From: Stomatobaculum sp. F0698
GTDB lineage: Bacteria > Bacillota > Clostridia > Lachnospirales > Lachnospiraceae
Reading direction: 5' to 3'
Length of the DNA: 64,000 nucleotides
Assembly (NCBI RefSeq): GCF_030644385.1
Contig: NZ_CP130060.1
Location: 434,001-498,000, forward strand
A program made the position numbers and the translations under genes. Under the pieces are notes generated by a model. That model was not told the DNA's origin. It searched no databases and saw only the letters and a program-made list of their open reading frames with translations. Each line of letters opens with the position of its first letter. Position 1 is the first letter of the stretch. This document shows, piece by piece, positions 8,652 through 16,524 of the stretch.

Positions 8652-10889
8652 ATGAATCAAGCTGAGCAGGCAATTCTGAACGGAGAACCGCGTCTGGTTT
8701 ACGGGCAGCCGGAGCTGAACGATAAGGACGCGCTGATTCTCACCTTTTTTGGCGATGGATTTACAGAGAGTGAACAGGAACTTTTCTTTGCCGAGGCAAA
8801 GCGCATGGCAAAGTACATGATGGCTACGCCCCCGTGGGACGAGTATGCCGATGCGGTGAAAATTTACGCGATCGGTGTGTGCTCGAATGAGAGCGGTGTG
8901 CGCGCGGACCATGCGCGAACCCAGGCGGAGGCGGATGCGGATACGCGCGACAGCGCCTTCCGCGCGTCTTTCTGGACTTCGGGCATGCAGCGCCTGGTCG
9001 AGATTGCAGAAGAGGACATGGAGCGGGTGCGTCGCATTTACCGCGAGAAATTGCCGGCAACGGACTACGCGATTGTCATGGTGAACTCCGAGGTATACGG
9101 CGGTTCGGGCGGCGAAATCAGCATTGTCTCGCGAAACGACGAGTCGCTTGAGATGTTGCTCCACGAGCTCGGTCATACGATCGGCATACTCTCGGACGAG
9201 TATTTTGCCGGCAACAGCTACGCGGGCGAATATGTGAATATGTCGGCGGAGTCGGACCCGAAGAAGGTGCGCTGGAGCCGCTTCATCGGCAAAAACGGCA
9301 TCGGCGTCTACGAATACGACAACGGCGGCGACGGCTGGTTTAAGCCGCACCAGAACTGCAAGATGCGCTATCTCGGACGGCAGTTCCCCTTTTGCGAGGT
9401 CTGCAAGGAGGCGCTGCGCGACCAGTTCTCCGCACACTCGAATGTGACCAAGCTTTTCTGGCAGCAGTACGCGGACACGCTGCGCGAGGGAGAGGGCGAA
9501 CTGAATCTCAGACAATATGTCATTGTCCGGAGAGGCGGAAAGAAGGAGACCGGAGAAGAACTCGGCGACCGCTTAAAGCTCAGCTACTTTGACGAGGCCG
9601 GAAAGGCCCTCACGGCGGCACCGACCGCGGCGGGAAGCTACCGCCTCCGCGCGGAACTGATCGGCGATGCGGTCTACGGCGATGCCGTGCTCGAGACGAG
9701 CTTTGAAATCGAGCCGCCGGACCTCATTGATCTCGAGGTGGAGAATAAGGTCTGCGACGGCAAGCCGATCGCGGTGAAGGCCGTGCTGCACGATGCGCCA
9801 CCTGCGGAGCTCCGCTATTCCTACAGCGGCACCATGCCCTATGCGGCGGAAATTACCCACCTCTACGAGGACACGCTTCCGCCGGTGCTCCCGGGTCGCT
9901 ACACAGTGACGGTCACCGCGCATGAAAAGGGCAGCGGGAAGCTGCTCAGCAGAAAGAGCAAGGAGTTTGAAATCTCCCTGCACACGAGCTGCATAGCGGA
10001 TCACAACACGCTCGAATATCCGGGCGCACAGCCGTATTACAACAACCAGACCATCGTCTTTACGGGCGAGGGCTACAGCGCGAATGAACTTGACAAGTTC
10101 GAGGCAGATGCGCGACGCTTTGTCGATTACTTCCGCTCCCTGCCGCTCTACAAAGAGGCAGATCAGTACTTTAACTACTACACGGTGCAGGCGGTGTCGG
10201 AGGGCACTCACATCGGCAAGGAGCCGAGCAACACTTACTACCACGTGAGCCGCAGCGACGAGGGCAAGCTCGTGCAGACCGAAGCGGGCACGCGCGCGGC
10301 CATGTACATGGCAAACAACGGTGTGACTTCGTTCTACAAGGCTGCCGTTGTGCTTGTGAACGGCGTCTACGATGTGGTGGGGACCACGGTGACGAACAAG
10401 CGTTTCATTGTCTATGCGCCGGTCGATGAGAAGGGCATGCGCTTTGCGGCAATGGAACTTCTCAATTACCTCGCGGGCAAGCCGGAGGGCGTGCGCGCCG
10501 TGACCGCGGAAGAAAAGGCCGTGCAGAGAACGGAATTCCTCTCGGCACTCTACCGCCAGTGGGAAGAGTACGACTACGCGCCGATCCTGAGCCGGGCCTA
10601 TGAAGAAGAGTTCAAGGCGACGGGAGAGCCGGTGGATTTAAGCGCCCACTTCCACACCTATGTACACGGCAAGGAAGTCAAGGTGCCCTACCGCATCCGC
10701 TACTACGAGGATAAGAACGGCGAACGCGGTGCGGAGCTTACCGGCGCGCCGAAGGAGCCGGGTACTTACCGTGCTTTTGCGGAGTTGGTACTCGATGAAG
10801 GCAAGGATACCTGCGAGGCAGAGCTCGACGGAGAGAAGTTCAGCCTGCCGCTTGCGCGCTACGAGACGCAGTTTACAATACGCGCCTAA
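8652..10889 (+). CDS. M64 (IgA-peptidase-like) metallopeptidase with a duplicated, inactive second half
   Basis: 745-residue protein starting at ATG 8652 after AAAGGAGG. Residues about 25-290 form an M64-type zinc peptidase domain with HELGHTIGILSDEY (His171, His175), then NCKMRYLG and CEVC segments typical of the family. A beta-rich Ig-like module follows at about 305-360, and another stretch at about 365-445. Residues about 455-650 repeat the peptidase architecture: VFTGEGYSANELDKFEADA mirrors TFFGDGFTESEQELFFAEA. Where the zinc motif should be, the copy reads MRFAAMELLNYLAG, so it has no HExxH. A second Ig-like module ends the protein. No signal peptide or anchor is visible, unlike many M64 proteins. 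Natural substrate unknown. Confidence 0.82.
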   Translation: MNQAEQAILNGEPRLVYGQPELNDKDALILTFFGDGFTESEQELFFAEAKRMAKYMMATPPWDEYADAVKIYAIGVCSNESGVRADHARTQAEADADTRDSAFRASFWTSGMQRLVEIAEEDMERVRRIYREKLPATDYAIVMVNSEVYGGSGGEISIVSRNDESLEMLLHELGHTIGILSDEYFAGNSYAGEYVNMSAESDPKKVRWSRFIGKNGIGVYEYDNGGDGWFKPHQNCKMRYLGRQFPFCEVCKEALRDQFSAHSNVTKLFWQQYADTLREGEGELNLRQYVIVRRGGKKETGEELGDRLKLSYFDEAGKALTAAPTAAGSYRLRAELIGDAVYGDAVLETSFEIEPPDLIDLEVENKVCDGKPIAVKAVLHDAPPAELRYSYSGTMPYAAEITHLYEDTLPPVLPGRYTVTVTAHEKGSGKLLSRKSKEFEISLHTSCIADHNTLEYPGAQPYYNNQTIVFTGEGYSANELDKFEADARRFVDYFRSLPLYKEADQYFNYYTVQAVSEGTHIGKEPSNTYYHVSRSDEGKLVQTEAGTRAAMYMANNGVTSFYKAAVVLVNGVYDVVGTTVTNKRFIVYAPVDEKGMRFAAMELLNYLAGKPEGVRAVTAEEKAVQRTEFLSALYRQWEEYDYAPILSRAYEEEFKATGEPVDLSAHFHTYVHGKEVKVPYRIRYYEDKNGERGAELTGAPKEPGTYRAFAELVLDEGKDTCEAELDGEKFSLPLARYETQFTIRA

Positions 10890-10920
10890 ACCGATTTCGG
10901 CTTCGAAGCCGATATAACAT

Positions 10921-10970
10921 GAAAGGGGAACGTCCCGGGTCGTATCATCGACCCGGGACGTTCCCTTTCG
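10921..10970. terminator. Bidirectional terminator between convergent genes
   Basis: Near-perfect hairpin (GAAAGGGGAACGTCCCGGGTC and its complement, loop GTATCATC) lies between the M64-type gene and the convergent FMN-binding gene. A-rich and T-rich flanks are short on both sides. Confidence 0.75.
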
Positions 10971-10974
10971 GAAT

Positions 10975-12183
10975 TTAATTCGTTTTCTGTTTCAAGGCGT
11001 TTTCGACGGCCTTCATAATACCTTCGGAACTGGAGGTCGCGCCGCTCGCGGCGTCCACCTCTGTGGTCTGCTGTTCCAAAATGGCGTTGACGACCTGTTT
11101 CTTGGCGTCGTAGAAGTACTCTTCGTCGTCGTCTGTCTTCAGGATTTCGATGGCTGTAATCTTGCCGCAGGCAACGCTCACCTTGACCTTGATGTTGCCG
11201 TTATAGCCGACGCCCTTGCCCTCGTATTCGCCGTCCGGGACAGCGGCGGCAATGCCGTTGCCGCATGCAGGCGCCGCGCCTGTGTCTTCGGCTTTGCTTG
11301 CCGACTCGGAAGCGGAGGAAGCGCTGTTCGCGCTTTCTGCGGCGGAAGTGCTTTGCGCCTGCGCCGTGTCCGCGCTGCCTTGCTTACCGGCCTGCACCGT
11401 GCGGAAGGCAAAGAGAAGGACGAGGAGCATGAGAAGGCTGATGCCGCCGTGCAGGCAAAGGACTTTGCGCCGTCTCGCGGCGCGCTTTGCCTCATAATCG
11501 GGGGCGCTCGGGAGCGGTTTCTTCAAAAAGGCCTTCGTGAGTCGCAGCATGAGATAGACCCCGTAGAGCAGGGTGTAGAGCGCAAACTGCACGAGGTATT
11601 CCGTCTTTCCCTGCCGGAGCCCGTTGCTGTAGATAAAGGCGATGTGCAGGTAGAGGAGGCCGTAGAAGAGATAGGAGAGACGCTGCAGCTGTTTCCAGCG
11701 CTTTGCGTTCATCTTACGCCGCACGACTTGGAAGGAGGTCACGGTGAGCGGCAGAAGAAGGAGTATCATCACGAGCGAGAAGCAGGCCGCAATCAGCTCG
11801 TAGCTTTTCAGCTTCCCCGCATTCGTAAAGAGCAGCACAAAGTAGCGCTGTCCGTAGGCAATATTGTGCGCGAGGGTCAGAATTGAGGCGCCGATCGCAA
11901 TCTGCGCGCGGAGCGTCATCATGACGCGCTGCAGACGGCTCTTTTGCGGCAGCACAATCGCATACATGACCCAGAGGAACATACTGCCGGCGAGTACGCC
12001 GCGCTTTAAGAGGCGGTTTACCACGTAGGCGACGGGCGGTGTCAGGAACTTGTGCGGTAGAAAAAGACTGAGCAGCGAGAGCAATACAAAGAACAGATAG
12101 AAAAAAACCGGCCGCCGCCGGATCTGCTTCTCCAAAAGGGAGAAGCAGAGGCCGGTGACGGCCAGGCAAAGCACTAAACTCAT
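10975..12183 (-). CDS. Ferric-reductase-like membrane protein with C-terminal FMN-binding domain
   Basis: 402 residues. The N-terminal ~245 residues contain about seven hydrophobic helices resembling the ferric reductase/MsrQ transmembrane domain, with histidines in LTLAHNIAYG and LYLHIAFIYS that could ligate haem. A further helix (near residue 245) leads to a Ser/Ala-rich linker and then a domain with DGEYEGKGVGYNGNIKV and AASGATSSSEGI. The latter is an SGAT-type site for covalent FMN attachment, as in RnfG and NqrC. Expected role: moving electrons across the membrane to an extracellular flavin and acceptor (inference). The start codon overlaps the stop of the lipoprotein gene by four bases (ATGA), so the two are translationally coupled. 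Confidence 0.75.
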   Translation of the reverse strand: MSLVLCLAVTGLCFSLLEKQIRRRPVFFYLFFVLLSLLSLFLPHKFLTPPVAYVVNRLLKRGVLAGSMFLWVMYAIVLPQKSRLQRVMMTLRAQIAIGASILTLAHNIAYGQRYFVLLFTNAGKLKSYELIAACFSLVMILLLLPLTVTSFQVVRRKMNAKRWKQLQRLSYLFYGLLYLHIAFIYSNGLRQGKTEYLVQFALYTLLYGVYLMLRLTKAFLKKPLPSAPDYEAKRAARRRKVLCLHGGISLLMLLVLLFAFRTVQAGKQGSADTAQAQSTSAAESANSASSASESASKAEDTGAAPACGNGIAAAVPDGEYEGKGVGYNGNIKVKVSVACGKITAIEILKTDDDEEYFYDAKKQVVNAILEQQTTEVDAASGATSSSEGIMKAVENALKQKTN

Positions 12184-13703
12184 TTTGCCTCCACGGTGAA
12201 GCTGAGTTCCGGATAACCGTCGGCCGTGAGGGTGACCGGGTAAGAGGAAGCGCCGTCAAAGACCTTGACATCGCCGTTGTCGCCCGCGGTCGTCGCATCG
12301 AGCTTCACGCTGCCGTCCTCGTTGAACGCCGTCGTGCCGAACTTGCGTCCCTTGCCGCCCTTGTACTCGGTCTCGCCGATCTTTGCGGAGCTCGTGGTTT
12401 TTAAGTAGTCGGCAACCGTGAGACCCTGTGCATTCTCCTTGAGCGAGAGCTTGTTGTCCGCGAAGCTGAAGTCCTCTGCGCTGAGACCGGAGTCGACCGT
12501 GCAGCTGAAGGAGACATCGGAGAGCTTGTCGTTCGTGAAGATGAACTGGTAGGTGCCCGGCTTTGCCTCCTTCGGAAGTGCCAGCACGCCCGCGGTCGCA
12601 GTGTCGACCTTCACATCGGAGTCCGCACGGCGGTACACGACGCGCTCCAGCTTGTACTCATCGGAACCGGTGTTCAGCTGATAGTTGATCTTGGTGCCTT
12701 CCGCGGAGTAGGTAACCTTTTCGTCGCCTGTGACCGCGTAGTCTGCCGGAGCCTGGTTCTTCACGAAGAGATCCAGATCAACCTCGACATCGTCGCCGTC
12801 CTTCACGAGGTAGGTGACCTTCTTGATGGTCTTGCCGCCGATGTCCGCGAATCTCTCGTACTGCTTTGCGGACTTGTGCGACTTGTCCTCGAACGCGACT
12901 GCGGAGAACGCAATCTCCTCGGGCTTCAGCCAGAGGTTGTCGAGGTGCTTTAAGCCGTACTTTGCGCCGTCCGAGGTCTCGAGGATCGCACCCTGCATAT
13001 TGTCCGGGTCCACATCGATGCCCTTCAGATCAAGCTCGTAGTTACCGTAGTTCGAAGTGGTCGTAATCGAAGCCTTGACATCCGCTGCCTTCGTGACCTT
13101 GCCGAAGGTCTTGGAGAGGGTACCGTCGGAATTCAGGACCTTGTACTCCGCGGGCTGAGCGCTCTCTTCGCCGGTTACATTGCCGACCAGGGTGAGAATG
13201 GGATTCTTTGCTTCCTTCTTCTCTTCGATGGCCTTCTTTGCGTCCTCGTAGAGGGGCTTTGCGATTGCGACATTGACTTCCGCGACACCGTTGTAGACAG
13301 AGGTCTCACCCTGCTCTTCGGCGTAAGCGCCCTTAAACTTCTTGTACTTGCCGACGGTCGGCGAGGTGACCGCGTCGTACTCGCCTTCCTTCCGGAAGCC
13401 CGCAGCCTCAACGGCATCCGCCTTGTCAAGCTGCGCCTTTGCGTCCTTCGAGTACGCCTCCGGCTGCACGTCCTTCAGTTCGCCGTAGTAGTAATCCGCG
13501 TACGGCACATTCATCTTGACGAACACGTATTCGTCTGCGGAGAGCGCCGGAACCTCTTCCGCCGCGGCGGAAGAACCTGCCTCGGCCGTGGAAGCCGCGC
13601 TGCTGTCGGCGGAAGCCGTGGTCTCCGCCTTCTGACCGCCGCAGGCAGCGAGCAAGGTTGCCGCAGCGAGTGCCGGAAGGATGCGATAGAGCTGTTTTCT
13701 CAT
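12180..13703 (-). CDS. Secreted lipoprotein, Tp47-like (tentative)
   Basis: 507-residue exported lipoprotein. ATG 13703 is chosen because AAAAGGGGGTT lies just upstream and it begins directly with the signal peptide MRKQLYRILPALAAATLL, ending in lipobox LAAC. A Ser/Ala-rich linker follows the lipidated Cys. The mature part is lysine- and aspartate-rich with repeated beta-strand segments (DEYVFVKMNVPYADYYYGEL, YLVKDGDDVEVDLDLF, YQLNTGSDEYKLERV). The first segment resembles proteins annotated as containing the Tp47 (treponemal 47-kDa lipoprotein) domain, a comparison made from memory. It is the first gene of an operon with the ferric-reductase/FMN protein and could serve as its extracellular partner. 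Biochemical role unknown. Confidence 0.6.
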   Translation of the reverse strand: MRKQLYRILPALAAATLLAACGGQKAETTASADSSAASTAEAGSSAAAEEVPALSADEYVFVKMNVPYADYYYGELKDVQPEAYSKDAKAQLDKADAVEAAGFRKEGEYDAVTSPTVGKYKKFKGAYAEEQGETSVYNGVAEVNVAIAKPLYEDAKKAIEEKKEAKNPILTLVGNVTGEESAQPAEYKVLNSDGTLSKTFGKVTKAADVKASITTTSNYGNYELDLKGIDVDPDNMQGAILETSDGAKYGLKHLDNLWLKPEEIAFSAVAFEDKSHKSAKQYERFADIGGKTIKKVTYLVKDGDDVEVDLDLFVKNQAPADYAVTGDEKVTYSAEGTKINYQLNTGSDEYKLERVVYRRADSDVKVDTATAGVLALPKEAKPGTYQFIFTNDKLSDVSFSCTVDSGLSAEDFSFADNKLSLKENAQGLTVADYLKTTSSAKIGETEYKGGKGRKFGTTAFNEDGSVKLDATTAGDNGDVKVFDGASSYPVTLTADGYPELSFTVEAK

Positions 13704-13753
13704 ATACAGAACCCCCTTTTGTGACAACTAATTACAGTTCCCTAACGATAGTT

Positions 13754-13783
13754 ATTATGCACTACCGGTCTGAGTGTCGTCAA
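13754..13783 (-). promoter_or_regulatory. Putative promoter of the lipoprotein operon
   Basis: On the minus strand TTGACG and CATAAT are 18 bases apart, about 50 bases before the lipoprotein start codon. Confidence 0.55.
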
Positions 13784-13802
13784 GCGGAAAGAAAACGCTG
13801 TG

Positions 13803-13831
13803 TTTACTTTTTCGGACCGACACAGTATACT
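13803..13831 (+). promoter_or_regulatory. Putative promoter of the DUF1858 gene
   Basis: TTTACT and TATACT with a 17-base spacer, oriented away from the lipoprotein promoter. The region is a compact divergent promoter of about 175 bases between start codons. Confidence 0.5.
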
Positions 13832-13878
13832 TTTGAAAAAGTCGCGGCATTTCGCGGCGGAAAGGAAGGTACTTCGCC

Positions 13879-14109
13879 ATGGACGAGTTTGAATTGGAAG
13901 AGGGACCGGTGAGCGGTGAGGATCTGATCGGAGAAATTGCGAATCTCTACCCGGAGACGCAGGAATTTTTGATGAGCCTCGGCATGCACTGCCTGGGCTG
14001 TGCGGCTGCCGCTTCGGAGACGCTCGCAGAGGCCTGCCGTGTGCACGGACTCAGCACCTTCAAGGTGAAGCGCGAATTAAATCGCATCATCACGGAGAAT
14101 CCCGCTTGA
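13879..14109 (+). CDS. DUF1858 small redox-disulfide domain protein
   Basis: 76-residue protein starting at ATG 13879 after GGAAAGGAAGG. It matches the DUF1858/hybrid-cluster-protein-associated redox disulfide family: an N-terminal IGEIANLYPETQEFLMSLGM region followed by the hallmark HCLGCAAAASETLAEACRVHG with a CxxC pair. These small proteins are thought to act in redox or metal chemistry; no reaction is established. It lies alone between the lipoprotein promoter region and the trp leader. Its last codons overlap the -35 element of the trp promoter. Confidence 0.88.
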   Translation: MDEFELEEGPVSGEDLIGEIANLYPETQEFLMSLGMHCLGCAAAASETLAEACRVHGLSTFKVKRELNRIITENPA

Positions 14110-14134
14110 CAGAGCGGCCTCCTTCGTCTAAAAT
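14106..14134 (+). promoter_or_regulatory. Strong sigma-A promoter of the trp operon
   Basis: Consensus TTGACA and TAAAAT are separated by 17 bases. The -35 box overlaps the stop codon of the DUF1858 gene, so the two genes abut without any gap. Confidence 0.8.
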
Positions 14135-14140
14135 ATCCGA

Positions 14141-14425
14141 AAATCGAAACAAACCGTTGATGCGGAGATAAAGGCGATCATGCTTCTACAGAGAGTCTGC
14201 GGTGCTGAGATGCAGATGAAACACAAGTCGTCAAATGGACCGCTGAGGGCGCGGGGAAAGCCGGGAGGCAAGTATTCCGCGACGTGAGGGCATACGTGAG
14301 TTGCCGGGGATATGATGGTATCCCGACAAGGGTATGGTTTTACCATAAAACAGGGTGGCACCGCGGAATTTAGATTTCGTCCCTGGCAGCTTGCGTAAGC
14401 ATGTCTGCCGGGGACTTTTTGTTTT
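14141..14425 (+). ncRNA. T-box riboswitch leader, tRNA-Trp responsive
   Basis: The untranslated leader of trpE carries the T-box core AGGGTGGCACCGCGG at 14352-14366. Stem I elements are visible: GCGG near 14155 pairs with CCGC near 14240, an AGAGAG bulge and a GGTGCTGAGA-type apical element lie between them. The likely specifier codon TGG (Trp) is at 14236-14238 in the loop just before ACCGCTGAGG. A terminator hairpin follows at 14379-14420. Known mechanism: uncharged tRNA pairs with the specifier and the T-box, favouring the antiterminator, so the operon is read through when Trp-tRNA is scarce. The sequence fills the whole gap between the DUF1858 gene and trpE. Confidence 0.93.
14379..14420 (+). 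terminator. T-box terminator hairpin
   Basis: GTCCCTGGCAG pairs with CTGCCGGGGAC and is followed by TTTTTGTTTT. It competes with the antiterminator formed by the T-box sequence. Confidence 0.9.
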
Positions 14426-14462
14426 ACGGCGGACGGCGCGGAACAAACAAAGGAGACAAAGT

Positions 14463-15932
14463 ATGAAAACTTTTCCGAGTCTTGATGAGCTCCGGGAATA
14501 CCGGGACAGCGGTCTTTACACAATGGCGGCGCTCACAACGGAGCTCTACGCGGACATCAGAACGCCGGTGGAAGTGCTGCGCATTCTGCGCGCACGCGGC
14601 TCCCACTGCTTCCTCTTTGAATCCGCGGAGGATAAGGAGCGCTGGGGGCGATTTAGTTTTCTGGGACTCGATCCCGGACTGACCGTCAGTTGCCGAGACG
14701 GCGAGCTGAAGATCGGGGAGAAAACAAGTCGCACGGCACACCCGAAGAAAGAGATACGGGAGCTCATGCGGGATTACCGGGCACCGCGCATCGAGGGCTT
14801 GCCGCCCTTTACCGGCGGCCTGGTCGGCTACTTTGCCTACGACTACATCAAGTATGCGGAGCCGACCCTGCGCCTTGCGGAAGGCGGCGGAGAAGGCTTT
14901 CAGGATGTGGATCTCATGCTCTTTACGAAACTCATCGCCTTTGACCACTACCGGCAGAAGATGGTGCTCATCGTGAACGTAGCGCTGGACCGCCTGGAAG
15001 AAAATTACGCGGATGCGCTCCGCGCACTCGAAGAACTGCGGGAGCTGGTGCACCGCGAGCCGCCGCGCGAGGGCACTTCGGGGCGTGCGCTTACTCCCTT
15101 CCGGAGCCAGTTTACGGAGGCCGAGTATGCGGCCTTGGTCGAAAAGACACGACGCCACATTTACGAGGGAGATGTGTTTCAGCTGGTGCTGAGTAACCGC
15201 CTCGAGGCCGCGTTCGAGGGTTCCCTCCTCGATACCTACCGGGCCCTGCGCAGCCTGAATCCCTCGCCCTATCTCTTCTTCCTGTCGAGCCCGACGCTTG
15301 AGGTCGCCGGTGCTTCGCCCGAGACACTTGTGAAGCTCGAGGGCAAGGAACTTCACACCTTCCCGCTCGCCGGTACGAGACCGCGCGGCAAGAGCGCGGC
15401 GGAGGATGCGGCCCTGGAACAGGAGCTCCTCGCGGATGAGAAGGAGCTCTCCGAGCACAATATGCTCGTGGACCTCGGGCGAAACGACCTCGGGAAGATA
15501 AGCCGCTTCGGGACGGTCACGGTCGAGCGGCTCCGGGAGATACTCCGCTTCTCGCATGTCATGCACATCGGTTCGGCGGTGCGGGGCGAGATTCGCGAGG
15601 ACTGCGACGCGCTCGATGCAATCGACGCCGTGCTCCCGGCCGGCACCCTCTCCGGCGCGCCGAAGTACCGCGCGATGGAGCTGATCGCTGAGATGGAGGG
15701 AGAAAAGCGCGGCATCTACGGCGGCGCAATTGGCTACTTGGATTTTAACGGCAACCTGGACACCTGCATCGGCATACGCATGGCGTATCGCCTGAATGGG
15801 AAGGTCTATGTGCGGAGCGGCGCGGGTCTGGTCGCGGACTCGGTGCCGGAAAAGGAATACGCGGAGTGCCGCAATAAGGCTGCGGCGGTGTTGCGGGCAA
15901 TCGAGGAGGCAGCGGATGATACTCTTAATTGA
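14463..15932 (+). CDS. trpE: Anthranilate synthase component I
   Basis: Converts chorismate plus ammonia (from TrpG) to anthranilate, the first committed step of tryptophan synthesis. ATG 14463 follows AAAGGAGACAAAGT; an upstream in-frame ATG at 14355 lies inside the T-box and is rejected. The 489-residue length is normal. The chorismate-binding core is clear: VLPAGTLSGAPKYRAMELI, GIYGGAIGYLDFNGN and CIGIRMAYR near the C-terminus, and EHNMLVDLGRNDLGKI. The N-terminal FLFESAEDKERWGRFSFLG matches the region that holds the tryptophan feedback site. First gene of a seven-gene operon; its last 17 bases overlap trpG. Confidence 0.97.
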   Translation: MKTFPSLDELREYRDSGLYTMAALTTELYADIRTPVEVLRILRARGSHCFLFESAEDKERWGRFSFLGLDPGLTVSCRDGELKIGEKTSRTAHPKKEIRELMRDYRAPRIEGLPPFTGGLVGYFAYDYIKYAEPTLRLAEGGGEGFQDVDLMLFTKLIAFDHYRQKMVLIVNVALDRLEENYADALRALEELRELVHREPPREGTSGRALTPFRSQFTEAEYAALVEKTRRHIYEGDVFQLVLSNRLEAAFEGSLLDTYRALRSLNPSPYLFFLSSPTLEVAGASPETLVKLEGKELHTFPLAGTRPRGKSAAEDAALEQELLADEKELSEHNMLVDLGRNDLGKISRFGTVTVERLREILRFSHVMHIGSAVRGEIREDCDALDAIDAVLPAGTLSGAPKYRAMELIAEMEGEKRGIYGGAIGYLDFNGNLDTCIGIRMAYRLNGKVYVRSGAGLVADSVPEKEYAECRNKAAAVLRAIEEAADDTLN

Positions 15933-16497
15933 CAACTACGACAGCTTTTCCTATAACCTCTACCAGTTGATCGGCAGTCTTGCCGGAGAGATGGAGGTTG
16001 TCCGAAATGATGCGCTGACGGTCGAAGAAATTGCGGCAAAGCGCCCGGAGGCCATTATCCTGTCTCCCGGACCGGGGCGTCCGGAGGATGCGGGCGTCAC
16101 GGTCGAAGTGATTCAAAAGCTGGGCGGCAAGATTCCGCTCCTCGGTGTTTGCCTCGGCGAGCAGGCCATGTGCCTTGCGCTCGGCGGCAAGGTAGGCTAC
16201 GCGAAGGCGCTGATGCACGGGAAACAGTCGCTTGCGAAACTGGACACCGACAGCATACTCTTTCGCGGACTGCCGGAGGAAGTCGCGGTGGCGCGCTACC
16301 ACAGTCTTGCGGCTGTGGAAGAGAGCCTGCCCGATGAGCTCCGCGTGACGGCGCGGACGGCGGACGGCGAGATTATGGCGGTAGAACACAAAACGAAAGC
16401 GATGTATGGCGTGCAGTTTCATCCGGAGTCCATACTCACACCGGAGGGGACAAAGATGGTCAAAAATTTCCTGCGGGCGGCCAAGGTCCTCGCTTAA
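15916..16497 (+). CDS. trpG: Anthranilate synthase component II (glutamine amidotransferase)
   Basis: Supplies ammonia from glutamine to TrpE. 193 residues from ATG 15916, preceded by GAGGAGGC inside the end of trpE. It begins with MILLIDNYDSFSYNLYQLIG, typical of TrpG/PabA. The nucleophile Cys is in LLGVCLGEQAMCL; the usual His after CLG is Glu here. The His/Glu pair of the triad is in VQFHPESIL. The 17-base overlap with trpE should keep the two subunits in balance. It could in principle also serve a PabB, but no such gene is in the window. Confidence 0.96.
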   Translation: MILLIDNYDSFSYNLYQLIGSLAGEMEVVRNDALTVEEIAAKRPEAIILSPGPGRPEDAGVTVEVIQKLGGKIPLLGVCLGEQAMCLALGGKVGYAKALMHGKQSLAKLDTDSILFRGLPEEVAVARYHSLAAVEESLPDELRVTARTADGEIMAVEHKTKAMYGVQFHPESILTPEGTKMVKNFLRAAKVLA

Positions 16498-16524
16498 ACG
16501 CATATCGAAAGGAGAAAGCGGACT

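Noticed and set aside
10005..10620. Second half of the M64-type protein as a decayed pseudogene.
   Set aside because: The frame is continuous with the active half, has normal codon use and ends in a well-formed beta module, so it looks like a maintained non-catalytic domain.
14355..14462. Upstream in-frame ATG that would lengthen TrpE by 36 residues.
   Set aside because: It falls inside the T-box antiterminator/terminator region; the ATG at 14463 has a good binding site and gives the normal TrpE length.
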